Shown here in pieces: positions 42,365 through 51,491 of a stretch of 64,000 bases of DNA (position 1 is the first letter of the stretch; each line of letters starts with the position of its first letter). The DNA is taken from NCBI GenBank assembly GCA_945290265.1, contig CALYQW010000001.1, positions 1 through 64,000 of the forward strand, written 5' to 3'. The DNA is from an uncultured Erwinia sp. (GTDB taxonomy: Bacteria > Pseudomonadota > Gammaproteobacteria > Enterobacterales > Enterobacteriaceae). The position numbers and the translations under genes are program-made. The notes beneath the pieces were generated by a model that was not told where the DNA came from, searched no databases, and saw only the letters and a program-made list of their open reading frames with translations.

Positions 42365-44521
42365 TCACCGCCCGTTATAACCGGTCGCCTTCGCCTCCAG
42401 CTCCACCCGATCCTGCAGCACCACCTCCTGCGCATTCTTACTTAACAATAAACGATAATACCCTGCTTCAGTCACCCACTTCTGATTCGCTTCATCCCAA
42501 CAACAAATCACCCTGTGATCCAGCGGCAGCCGCAGCTGACAACTTTCCCCCGGCTGCAAAAATACGCGCTGAAAGGCCGCCAGCCGCGCAACATATCTCC
42601 CACTCTCCGGCTGAATAAAGATCATCGGTACGTCCGCACCCGCACGGTCACCGCTATTGGTCACGGTGAAAATCGCGCAGACCTCATCTTGCACCCTCTC
42701 GATCTGTAAATCCGCATAACTAAATGCGGTATAGCTCAGGCCGAAACCAAACGGAAACAGTGGCGTTTGCTGCGTGCGGGTAAACCAGCGGTAGCCCACA
42801 TCCGAGCCTTCAATGCTGTAATCCAGCGGAATAATGCCGCCTTTCACCGGCACTCCCGGCATCGAGGTGGTGGTTTCTGGATCAATCTGCTGTGGACGCG
42901 GCAGCTGCGTCTCATCAGACGGGAAGGTAACTGGCAAACGACCGGACGGATTCACCCGGCCAAACAGGACTCCGGCAATCGCCTCACCGCCCCCCGCGCC
43001 AGGATACCAGGCCTGCACCACCGCCGGCACCCGATCAAGCCAGGGCATTGTCACCGGGCCACCGGTTTCCAGTACGACAATGGTGTGCGTATTGACTGCG
43101 GCCAGCGCCGCGATCAGCGTGTTTTGCGCATCGCTCAGTGCCATCCCGCAGGCATCCAGCCCTTCTGAACGCCACTCCTCGCCGAACACCATCACCGCAT
43201 CCGCCTGCCGCGCCGCGCTGACCGCTTCCGCCAGATTGTCACCGCTCAGATAACTGACTTCCGCCGCCCCGGATTCTGCGCGGATCGCCCACAGCGGCGA
43301 TGAGGGATGGTAGACCTTACTGGTTTGCAGGCCCATAAAGTCTACGCCGGGCAAACAGAGGCTACCGACCGGCGTGACCGATGCCGATCCGCCACCGGAC
43401 AGCACGCCATGATCGGCATGTGCGCCAATCACCAGCAGCTTAGTCGCCCCGCGCGCCAGTGGCAGCGTCTGATTATCATTTTTTAGCAGCACAATCCCCT
43501 GCTCTGCCTCACGCTGCGCAACCAGACGGTGCGCCATATAATCAATATGCCCGTACGTCGGACAAGGATGTTCAATCGCTCCGATGCTGAACAGGCTGCG
43601 CATAATCCGTCGCACCATATCATCAATGCGCTCCTGCGATACCAGACCATCGGCCACCACCTGTTTCAGCGGCTGATCAAACCATACCTGGGTATCCAGG
43701 TTGGCACCGGACTCGACATCCAGCCCGGCGCGTACCGCGCGCGCTGAAGAGTGGGTTGCGCCCCAGTCCGCCATCACCCAGCCGGGAAACTGCCAGTCAC
43801 CTTTTAACACTTCGCTCAGCAAAAACGCGTTCTCGCTACACCAATCCCCGTTCACCAGGTTATACCCAGGCATCACGGCAGCCGGTTGCCCCAGCGCGAT
43901 AGCAATCTCGAAGGCCAGCAGATCGGATTCACGCAGTGCGCTTTCCGACATATCTGAACTCACCGTCACCCGCCCGGTTTCCTGAGCATTAACTGCAAAG
44001 TGCTTGATGGTGGAGGCCACATGCTTTGACTGAATACCGCGAATGCTATGACCGGCCATTATCCCGGTCAGCAGCGGATCTTCCGACAGATACTCGAAGT
44101 TACGGCCCCCCCTCGGCTCGCGCACCAGGTTGGCTCCCCCTGCCAGCATCACGTTAAAACCTTTTATCGCCGCTTCTTCACCAACGATTTCACCGCTAAG
44201 CTCGGCCATTTCCGGGTTGAATGTCGCGGCGCGCAGCAGGCCACTGGCCAGTGCTGTGGCATTGTCACCCGGACGGACGTTCCCCGGATTGGTGATGCCC
44301 AGGCTGGCATCACTCTGCTGCATGGCCGGAATACCCAGCCGGGGGATCGCAGGATAATACGCAGCTGAGCCAAGGGCACCCTGTGGCAGAGGCGTTTCAT
44401 CCAGCGGGATTGCCATTGGCCCGGACAGCCAGGCAAATTTTTCCTCTGTGGTCATCTGACTCACCACCCGTTGCGCTTTTTCGTCCGCCGTCAAATGAGG
44501 TTGCTGCCAGTCATAGTTCAT
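42365..44521 (-). CDS. Glycoside hydrolase family 3 beta-glucosidase (cytoplasmic)
   Basis: 718 aa from ATG 44521 (MNYDWQQPHLTADEKA). GH3 N-domain: PLPQGALGSAAYYPAIPRLG, the KHFAVNAQETGR substrate loop and the nucleophile Asp in PGWVMADWGATHSSA. The C-domain carries VMVFGEEWRSEGLD and a fibronectin-III-like tail (PFGFGLSYTAFSYADLQI). No signal peptide, so it would act on imported oligosaccharides or glycosides. Longer 5' extension to 44596 is possible but unsupported. Confidence 0.93.
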   Translation of the reverse strand: MNYDWQQPHLTADEKAQRVVSQMTTEEKFAWLSGPMAIPLDETPLPQGALGSAAYYPAIPRLGIPAMQQSDASLGITNPGNVRPGDNATALASGLLRAATFNPEMAELSGEIVGEEAAIKGFNVMLAGGANLVREPRGGRNFEYLSEDPLLTGIMAGHSIRGIQSKHVASTIKHFAVNAQETGRVTVSSDMSESALRESDLLAFEIAIALGQPAAVMPGYNLVNGDWCSENAFLLSEVLKGDWQFPGWVMADWGATHSSARAVRAGLDVESGANLDTQVWFDQPLKQVVADGLVSQERIDDMVRRIMRSLFSIGAIEHPCPTYGHIDYMAHRLVAQREAEQGIVLLKNDNQTLPLARGATKLLVIGAHADHGVLSGGGSASVTPVGSLCLPGVDFMGLQTSKVYHPSSPLWAIRAESGAAEVSYLSGDNLAEAVSAARQADAVMVFGEEWRSEGLDACGMALSDAQNTLIAALAAVNTHTIVVLETGGPVTMPWLDRVPAVVQAWYPGAGGGEAIAGVLFGRVNPSGRLPVTFPSDETQLPRPQQIDPETTTSMPGVPVKGGIIPLDYSIEGSDVGYRWFTRTQQTPLFPFGFGLSYTAFSYADLQIERVQDEVCAIFTVTNSGDRAGADVPMIFIQPESGRYVARLAAFQRVFLQPGESCQLRLPLDHRVICCWDEANQKWVTEAGYYRLLLSKNAQEVVLQDRVELEAKATGYNGR

Positions 44522-45038
44522 GCTTTTCTCCTTTTGCAGTCTGCCGGGAAATACGATGTCCGCAGCAAAGCTGGTATACCCTGAATCCTCCACCACCCCG
44601 CGTGAATAAGTACGGGAAGAATTACCATCACTTCGGTTGTAGCCAGTCGGGCATTAGAGCCTGTTTCCGCCTGCGACTTACCAACCTGTATGGTGTAATT
44701 TGATGCTGGTTGTTATTGGTAAAACAACGTTCCTGGTAATAGGTTTAGCATAGGCCACAATCTGTAGATGAACTATTCTGGCGGTGGTTAAGCTAATAAA
44801 ATTAGCTTTGATTCAAAAGGATATCGTTGCTATTAGCATAATCCCCATGTTCTAACGCGATAATAGCGCTAATAATAATGGTATTTTTATGAGTAAAAAA
44901 GGCCGGCAGATGACGCCGGTAATTTCTGCTAATTGCCGTAACAGCACAATATTTGTTGACCGGAAGATTCTCGTAGTGAGAGAGATATGATTCTCCGGGC
45001 AGACGGCAATCAATATCACACTTCCCGCTGGAGGGAGA
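44522..45038. promoter_or_regulatory. GH3 upstream region with two palindromes
   Basis: 517 bp without a gene. AGCTAAT-AAA-ATTAGCT (44791-44807) is a perfect inverted repeat, and TAATAGCGCTAATA (44861-44874) is near-palindromic around AGCGCT. Shared ATTAGC half-sites suggest binding sites for one regulator, perhaps LacI-type. No regulator gene is adjacent. Confidence 0.45.
44895..44919 (-). terminator. Terminator of the SGNH/MBOAT operon
   Basis: On the minus strand ACCGGC-GTCATCT-GCCGG is followed by six T (44900-44895), 120 bp past the last gene of the operon. Confidence 0.6.
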
Positions 45039-46226
45039 TTACTTCACTGAGTGCGCCAACTGCTGCGCCAGAAACTGCCACAGCCCCTGCGCCGAATCTT
45101 CATAACCTTTCGCCGTCAGGTGGACTAAGTCGGGGCGTGCACGCTCTTCTGTTGCCCATTTTTCAATAGCACAGTCACCACCCATAAAACTGAACCAGTT
45201 CCAGAACAACGCGCCCTGTTCTCTGGCAACCTGCTGCTGAATGGCAATCAGCGGTTTCAGCAATGGCGGCTGACGCTGCGCGCAGGTCGCGCCGGTTTTA
45301 TGCATAATGCTACTCCCCGGACCAATCAGTAAAATCGCCGCCTGAGGGAGGGCAGCACGAATATGTCCGATCTGCTGCGTCAGTTGCTGACGATAGCTCG
45401 CCAGCGGCAGATCGCGGTCGAAAACTTCATTGGTGCCATAGGCGAGGATCACCAAATCCGGGCGAAGCATGGTCATGACGCCAGGCCAGTCCGCCTGCCA
45501 TTTCTCCATCAGGGAAAGCTGCGCGCCATTGGTGCCCAGCGCGCTGACGATCACCCCGTGTGGCTGAGCGGCAGTCAGCCACCAGCCTGCCAGCTGCGCC
45601 TGCCCTGACGTCAGTGACAGCGTAAAGCTGGCAGGTACCGTCACCACCGGTGACAGCTGCCAGCGTGCGCCAGTTGCCTGCAACGACAGGGGGCGTCCCG
45701 CCATGGTTAAGATAGCGCGGCTGGCGGCACGATAGAGCGCCTGAGCCCGCAGCTGCATCTCGCCATCGCTGGCGCTTATCTGCAGCTGATTATGTGCGGC
45801 TGTCGCGGTGGCAATATTGCCCCCGAGGGTAAAGGCGCTGTTGTGCGCGCGACGGCTGCTATCAAGTTTCCAGCCACGGATATGACTGAATTGCAGCTGA
45901 CTGTAGCGGTTACCCGGCACCGCCAGCGGACTGATAAAACCAGGCCCACCATTGCCATAGCGGCTTTGTAGTTGAGTTCTTAGCTGACCGGTAAAAAAGT
46001 CCGCAGCGGTATGCGAATCGCCCAACACCAAAATATGCGTAGTGCCGGCGCGGCTGTGCCGCAGCTTTTCTGCCAGACGCAGGATGCCCGGAACCGATCC
46101 AGCGCGTTGTTCGCTGACGGCTGCCGGGCGCAGCTGTGGCGGAGCACTTTTGCTACAGGCCGCCAGACTAATTATCACACTCAGCAGACCCGTCAGCGTT
46201 GAAAGTATCCGTATCTGCTTATTCAT
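45039..46226 (-). CDS. SGNH/GDSL hydrolase lipoprotein
   Basis: 395 aa from ATG 46226 (MNKQIRI); an upstream ATG at 46250 lies in the preceding gene. Lipoprotein signal with lipobox SLAACSK. SGNH block I ILVLGDSHTAADFF gives the Ser nucleophile, LAYGTNEVF the Asn, and RPDLVHLTAKGY the Asp-His pair. Lipid-anchored periplasmic esterase or acetyltransferase, paired with an MBOAT protein. Probably transfers or removes acetyl groups on a surface glycan. Confidence 0.87.
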   Translation of the reverse strand: MNKQIRILSTLTGLLSVIISLAACSKSAPPQLRPAAVSEQRAGSVPGILRLAEKLRHSRAGTTHILVLGDSHTAADFFTGQLRTQLQSRYGNGGPGFISPLAVPGNRYSQLQFSHIRGWKLDSSRRAHNSAFTLGGNIATATAAHNQLQISASDGEMQLRAQALYRAASRAILTMAGRPLSLQATGARWQLSPVVTVPASFTLSLTSGQAQLAGWWLTAAQPHGVIVSALGTNGAQLSLMEKWQADWPGVMTMLRPDLVILAYGTNEVFDRDLPLASYRQQLTQQIGHIRAALPQAAILLIGPGSSIMHKTGATCAQRQPPLLKPLIAIQQQVAREQGALFWNWFSFMGGDCAIEKWATEERARPDLVHLTAKGYEDSAQGLWQFLAQQLAHSVK

Positions 46227-47346
46227 GCGCGTCTTCCCCGGTCGCGCCATCAGGATGGATCTGCGCCACTACTGCTGCGGCAATCAGCTTCTCTCCCGCA
46301 GGCGTGAAATGGATACCGTCATTCGCTCTGATACGCACCGGTTTACCATCTATATTGATTGTGGGCTGATAACTATCGCCCTGATAATCAAACAGCGTAT
46401 TGACGTCGATCACTGTCCCTCCCGCCTGACTAACTTCAGAGTGATACAGGGTATCCAGCCAGTGCATACTCTGATTCAGCCGGCTGCGTGCCATATTTGG
46501 CGGTAACAGCCAGACAACCGGCACGGAAAATTGTTTCCCCAGTGCCAGGATCTGACGAATACGGCGGCGATACTCTTCTTCCCAGACCGGACTTTTAAAT
46601 TTTGCATAGGGTTTTCCCTTAACCACCGGCATATCCCAGGGATCGTTCGGTCCCAAAAATACCACCAGCATCCCGATATCAGGGTCGGCAGCCAGGGCGT
46701 TTTGCGTGGTCAGCGGCCAGTTAAAAAACCCCGGATACGCCAGTCCGGTACTGCGTTTGCTCAGGTTAATCGTGCGAATGGCTAACCGATCGCGCAACAT
46801 TTCAGCCAGGCGCGGAGCAACCCCTTCCATCATTGAATCACCAATTAACAGCACCTTTTTCCCTGGTGTCAGCACCACGTTGCGCTGCCGCTGGTCAGTA
46901 ACATCAGCGCGTTCTTCCTTCGTAGCCGCCGACAACCTCACCAGCTGATTAATCGCCACCGCCCGACTGTTACTCAGCCATCTGCTGAGCTGTAATTCGC
47001 TGGCGGGTTCGCTAACTGCGTGGGGCAGTAACGGGGCCGAGGCGGGATGGGCCTGAGCCGGTGCCATACAGACTGGCGTAACCGTCACCGGTTGTGCTGG
47101 CGGCTTATCACTGAATGCGTCGAGAAACGCGCTCTGTGCCGCCTGTGCTGCCTTCATCACCGTAACGCCCTGACGCCATAATGGCGACGACACATCATGC
47201 CAGGGGCTGTCACGATGGAAATGCAGCGCCCAGTATTGATCCAGCGAGGGCTGGTTAAGCCAGACCAGCCCCACAGCACTGGCGATAACGATCAGCACCG
47301 TGCTGAACATGGTGCGCAGGGTGGCCAGATAATCAGAAATTTGCAT
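46219..47346 (-). CDS. DUF459-like SGNH hydrolase, membrane-anchored
   Basis: 375 aa from ATG 47346. One N-terminal transmembrane helix (TMFSTVLIVIASAVGLVWL) and a Pro/Ala-rich linker precede the SGNH domain: KVLLIGDSMMEGVAPRL (Ser), VVFLGPNDPWDM (Asn) and IRANDGIHFTPAGEKLIA (Asp-His). DUF459 proteins are annotated as acetyltransferase/esterase partners of MBOATs. It overlaps the next gene by 8 bp and the MBOAT gene by 14 bp. Confidence 0.87.
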   Translation of the reverse strand: MQISDYLATLRTMFSTVLIVIASAVGLVWLNQPSLDQYWALHFHRDSPWHDVSSPLWRQGVTVMKAAQAAQSAFLDAFSDKPPAQPVTVTPVCMAPAQAHPASAPLLPHAVSEPASELQLSRWLSNSRAVAINQLVRLSAATKEERADVTDQRQRNVVLTPGKKVLLIGDSMMEGVAPRLAEMLRDRLAIRTINLSKRSTGLAYPGFFNWPLTTQNALAADPDIGMLVVFLGPNDPWDMPVVKGKPYAKFKSPVWEEEYRRRIRQILALGKQFSVPVVWLLPPNMARSRLNQSMHWLDTLYHSEVSQAGGTVIDVNTLFDYQGDSYQPTINIDGKPVRIRANDGIHFTPAGEKLIAAAVVAQIHPDGATGEDAHE

Positions 47347-48736
47347 AAATAAACCCCGGCACCCCGGAAGGGGCAAAGAAGAAAGCCAGTGCCAGTAAAG
47401 GAACAATCACCAGCGGCAGGGCATACCAGCGCAGGGTGCTCAGCGCCGCGGCAGCGCGTATTCTCAGGCGGACAACCTCCGGGTAGATCACGATAACCAG
47501 CACAAACCCCAGCAGCAGCCAGATTTGCTGCGCAGTAAGCAGGCCAGGCTGGGCGTGAATAATATTGTCGAGGATCTGTAAAGCATCCGCCGGCGTTGCA
47601 GCTTTAAAAAAGATCCAGGCAAAACAGACAAAGTGGAAAGTCAGCAAGCGGGCAACGACCGTCGGCAGCCTGAAGCGCAGCGGCGTGCTGATAAAACGTT
47701 GCCACAGATTACAGCTCACCAGTCCCAGGCCGTGGATCAGCCCCCAGAGGAAAAAATTTATCCCGGCACCGTGCCAGATACCCGACAGTATCATCGCCAT
47801 CAGTACATTCAGCTGGGTGCGCGCATAACCTTTCCGGTTCCCCCCTAACGGCAGGTAAATATAGTCACGGATGAAGGTGGACAAACTGATATGCCAGTCA
47901 TGCCAGAAAACTTTGAGGGAATCAGCCTGATAGGGATGACTGAAATTTCGCCCGATACGAAAGCCCAGCAGCAGGGCAATGCCGGTCACCAGATTGGTGT
48001 AACCGGAGAAGTTAAAATAAATATTCCAGGCCCAGGCATAGGTGGCAATCACCAGCTCCCAGCCATTCTGCCCGGCCGGAGAGGCGTAAGCGGTAGCAAC
48101 AAACTGCTCATTCAGCCAGGAACTCAGTAAAAACAGCTTAATCAGTGCCAGCACGATCAGAAAAATAGCGCGCTGGTACTCCAGCACCTGACGTTTTTCC
48201 GCAGCCAGCTGCGGGATCAGCATTATCGCGCGGTTAACCGGACCGGCAATCAGCGTGGGAATGAAGTTGATATACAGCAGCGTAGTCAGGATATCGGGCG
48301 GTGGCAGTTCGCCGTTGCGTACCGGGATCACCAGACTGACGGAATTAAACAGATAAAATGACATCCCCAACGGTAACATCAGATTGATTACCGACAAAGG
48401 CAGATCGATTTGATACCCCGCCAGCCACATCTATAGCCAGTCATTCAGCGGCATCAGATATTTAAACGCCATAAAATAGCTGACCAGCAACGTTATTAAC
48501 AGCGGCACGGTTTTGTCTTTATATCGGCGACTGGCGGCAATCTGCACCAGCAAACAAACGCACAGGCTCCAGGACACTAAAACCATCAAGGCCTCAACGC
48601 TGCTGTGCCCGACAAAGTAATAACCTGCCAGCAGTAACAGGCTATTTTGCAATCTTACCCACGGAGCTACCAGCCAGTAGCAAACGAAAAAGACCAGGAA
48701 AAGAGCGAGGAACTCTGGTGAAAATAACGTTGCCAT
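47333..48736 (-). pseudogene. MBOAT O-acyltransferase (AlgI/DltB-like) interrupted by an amber codon
   Basis: From ATG 48736 (MATLFSPEFLALFLVFFVCYW) the frame reads 101 residues to NDWL, then TAG (48431-48433), then continues MWLAGYQIDLPLSVINLMLP to 47333. CAG (Gln) to TAG is the likely change. The downstream part holds the MBOAT core: FWHDWHISLSTFIRDYIYLPLGG and SGIWHGAGINFFLWGLIHGL with the catalytic His. MBOATs move acetyl groups across the membrane for periplasmic glycan acetylation. Restored length is about 467 aa. Confidence 0.88.
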
Positions 48737-49389
48737 AAATGACTAGCCTACCTGTCCGTTGATATGATGCATTATGATTTTTACAGCCATAAATTGAATT
48801 AATCAGCTTTACCGGGAAAAGTAAAAAAACATCTCAATTCACTAACCTGCTCAACATCAGGCGATAAAAACATAAAGAATATTAATGAACTGAAAGGTTA
48901 AACCAGAAATATCCGGGCACCCGCATCTTATCCGGGATAATAAATTTTCGCAAGACTCAGACAACGGTCAATTATTCATAAAAAAATAATAAACCCAAAT
49001 TCACCATGTTAAGAAAAATGGCGAATATAATGATACTTTGCGCCACCAAAATACAGGCCGTATTTTATAAAACCGGGCAAGGTAACTGTACCTCTAAGCA
49101 GAGGCACAGGGACAGATAAGAGCCTGGCCTCTTAGATGTAATGGTTGAAGTCAGTTTGAACACGGACAGCGCGCAGGAACCGCAGCGCACACCAAGTACG
49201 TGAGGATCCTGAGCACTGGCCGGGTTCAAAATAACGAATAAAATAGCCTAATGGGATAAGCTCTAAGGCTATCTGGCAAACAATATTGACGTCTTTTCTT
49301 CCCCGTCGCCAGCAGGCCCGGGCCGAAGGGGCATATCAGGCTGGCTGGCACGCGCGATGACTCTCCGTCTGCGGCGGTCTGACGGTCCT
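48737..49389. other. Gene-free region with a structured segment
   Basis: 653 bp without a credible gene. The stretch 49080-49270 is GC-richer than its surroundings, with short complementary blocks (ATAGCCT...AGGCTAT at about 49231-49270; GGATCCTGAGCAC). It recalls repeated non-coding sequences I have seen downstream of enterobacterial genes, but no known RNA family is recognised. Confidence 0.35.
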
Positions 49390-50823
49390 CTATTCATACG
49401 TTGAGCTGCGCTGCTGACTACCATAAATCTGTTCCAGAGCCTGATGACGGCCGACGACAGCATTGACTATTTCCCCGGCTTCATCCTCCGAGCTGATGCG
49501 ATCGGAATTACAGAACGGAAAATGGCTGCTCAAAATATTGGCTTCAGGCAGATTCGACACTACCTGCCTGCCGTGCAGCGGCTCAGAGCCATTCAGCGCC
49601 TCCAGCAGTGGCTGATGAAGGTATTTCCCCTGATACAATCCCAGGCTCAGACAAAGTGGTACCCCGTGCTGCGTCCAGTCATCAATCTGATTAATATTTG
49701 CGCGCAACACCCTCAGTACATCCCCTTTCATGCGATGATTGGGCGTCTTAACGCTGTTATAGTAATAAATATTGGCATGCACCATTGCCAACAGCTGACT
49801 GTTATTCCAGCCGCTACATCCCAGCGCCAGGCCACCTGCCAGGGTAAATAACAGCAATCCTTTACGCCAGATGCGCTGCACTGTACTCAGCCCTAGTCTT
49901 TTGGGCAACTGAGCCAGAATGAAATCCGGTGTACGCAACCCGAGCGGTTTTTTGTCGTTCGCCGGCTGCCACCCGGACCCGTGTTTGATTGCCGTATGCT
50001 GCTGCAGCCACTCAGTCCACACTGAGGTTCTGAGCACGCCGGACTGTGAAGGGGCAATCCCCCAAAGAATGGCTGCCGGGGCGACGCGGGGAATATCGGG
50101 ATCATCATTAAGAAACACCGCGCTGATACTGTCCCGGCACCAGCTCATCAGAGTATTCATCATAATTTGTTGCTGCAGGGCAATGGCTCCGCCAGCGGCC
50201 AGCCAGCTGCTGACGGAGCTGACGCTTTTATCCTCACGCCAGACGCAAATATCCCGTTGCGATACCGCCGCCTGCCAGAGCATATCATTAACCATACTGC
50301 TGGCGACCATATTGCTGAGTATCACCGGGAACTGCCAGCAGGTTTCACTGCGCAGATGGCTGATTTGCCAGCGCAGCCTGAGCAGGTGTCGGTTCAGGGA
50401 AGCGCTGTCAGCATAATGTTGTGGACACACGCTGACCATAATTGACAGTTGCTCTCCCCAGTCCGGTCGCAGCCATAATACCTGTCCAACCACCTGCTCA
50501 AGCTCCTGATGTTCATAAACCCGTATCCAGCAGCCACTGTCCGTCAGTATAACCGGCGTCTTAATCGGCCAGATTTGCGGCAAATCGCCGCACACCAGTA
50601 CCACGGGCTGACGATAACCTGCTGCCGGCAGGCCAGCAAGATGGATACCCGCCTGAGGTTTCAACTGCTGCCTGCCGGTATAAAAAGCGGCAATAATCAG
50701 CCCCCATAAAGAGAGCATCAGTAACATGGCGGCAAGCAGAGATGTCGGTAAAAACACCAGGCAAACCACAGCCACCAGCAAAGCCGCCCAGAGTGCCAGC
50801 GCTACCTGCATCAGCCGCATCAT
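49390..50823 (-). CDS. Shortened TssM/IcmF-like T6SS membrane protein
   Basis: 477 aa from ATG 50823, which overlaps the TssL stop (ATGA). Two N-terminal transmembrane helices (VALALWAALLVAVVCLVFL; LLAAMLLMLSLWGLIIAAFY), a cytosolic part, a third helix (GLLLFTLAGGLALGCSGW) and a short periplasmic region where DDWTQHGVPLCLSLGLYQGKYL recalls the TssM segment. TssM is normally 1100-1200 aa; the Walker-type NTPase segment and most of the periplasmic domain are absent. It matches the three-helix TssM topology in miniature. Confidence 0.72.
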   Translation of the reverse strand: MMRLMQVALALWAALLVAVVCLVFLPTSLLAAMLLMLSLWGLIIAAFYTGRQQLKPQAGIHLAGLPAAGYRQPVVLVCGDLPQIWPIKTPVILTDSGCWIRVYEHQELEQVVGQVLWLRPDWGEQLSIMVSVCPQHYADSASLNRHLLRLRWQISHLRSETCWQFPVILSNMVASSMVNDMLWQAAVSQRDICVWREDKSVSSVSSWLAAGGAIALQQQIMMNTLMSWCRDSISAVFLNDDPDIPRVAPAAILWGIAPSQSGVLRTSVWTEWLQQHTAIKHGSGWQPANDKKPLGLRTPDFILAQLPKRLGLSTVQRIWRKGLLLFTLAGGLALGCSGWNNSQLLAMVHANIYYYNSVKTPNHRMKGDVLRVLRANINQIDDWTQHGVPLCLSLGLYQGKYLHQPLLEALNGSEPLHGRQVVSNLPEANILSSHFPFCNSDRISSEDEAGEIVNAVVGRHQALEQIYGSQQRSSTYE

Positions 50824-51491
50824 TGCCCTGCTCCAAACAAGGTATCCAGCATCTGTGCAAGCCAGCTGTCCACACCCCACCATATCCCCGCCAGAAAAAG
50901 GGCGCTGAGCACCAGACATACCGGCCACAGGGAAAGCCACTTGCTTAATGCACAGGGGCGGCAGATTGCTGTCTGAAGCGGACACAACTGGGGAACATGC
51001 AATGGCCCCACCCGTTCACTGAGCGCCCCGATCAGTTGCAGCCTTTGTGGATCATTCACCGAACGAAAAGAGCCAAGGAATCCCAGCAGCATAATGCGAT
51101 GAAAGCAGGCCAGCACCATCCAATTCGGTGCGGATTCAGCCAATATACGATGCATAAGTTCGCAGAGATCGCAGTCGATGACGCCGACCCCCAGAAAATG
51201 CTGCTGCAGCGTGACATTGCACCACTGTACGCCAGCATCATCACAGATGCCGCGTTCCCTGACCGTTTCATCCAGCAACGCACACTGGGCATGAAGAATG
51301 CTGCGACACACAACGCTGTCCGTACCGCTGGCCTTCAGTGCCAGCTGTACCCGCTCAACATTGGTAATACAGCGTTCCCACAATACGCGCCCTTCCCCCT
51401 CTTTCACCTGCGGACCATAGCGCAGGCTAATCACCTGTAGCCAACTGTCCTGCAACAGTGCATCAATGTCACAAATTGTTGTCTGATCCAT
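50820..51491 (-). CDS. TssL/DotU-family T6SS inner-membrane protein
   Basis: 223 aa. The cytosolic DotU domain is evident in LLQDSWLQVISLRYGPQV, CRSILHAQCALLDETV and VLACFHRIMLLGFLGSF, followed by a single C-terminal transmembrane helix (WPVCLVLSALFLAGIWWGV). TssL and TssM together form the T6SS baseplate-docking complex with TssJ. No tssJ, sheath or ATPase genes lie nearby, so this is an isolated pair. Confidence 0.87.
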   Translation of the reverse strand: MDQTTICDIDALLQDSWLQVISLRYGPQVKEGEGRVLWERCITNVERVQLALKASGTDSVVCRSILHAQCALLDETVRERGICDDAGVQWCNVTLQQHFLGVGVIDCDLCELMHRILAESAPNWMVLACFHRIMLLGFLGSFRSVNDPQRLQLIGALSERVGPLHVPQLCPLQTAICRPCALSKWLSLWPVCLVLSALFLAGIWWGVDSWLAQMLDTLFGAGQ

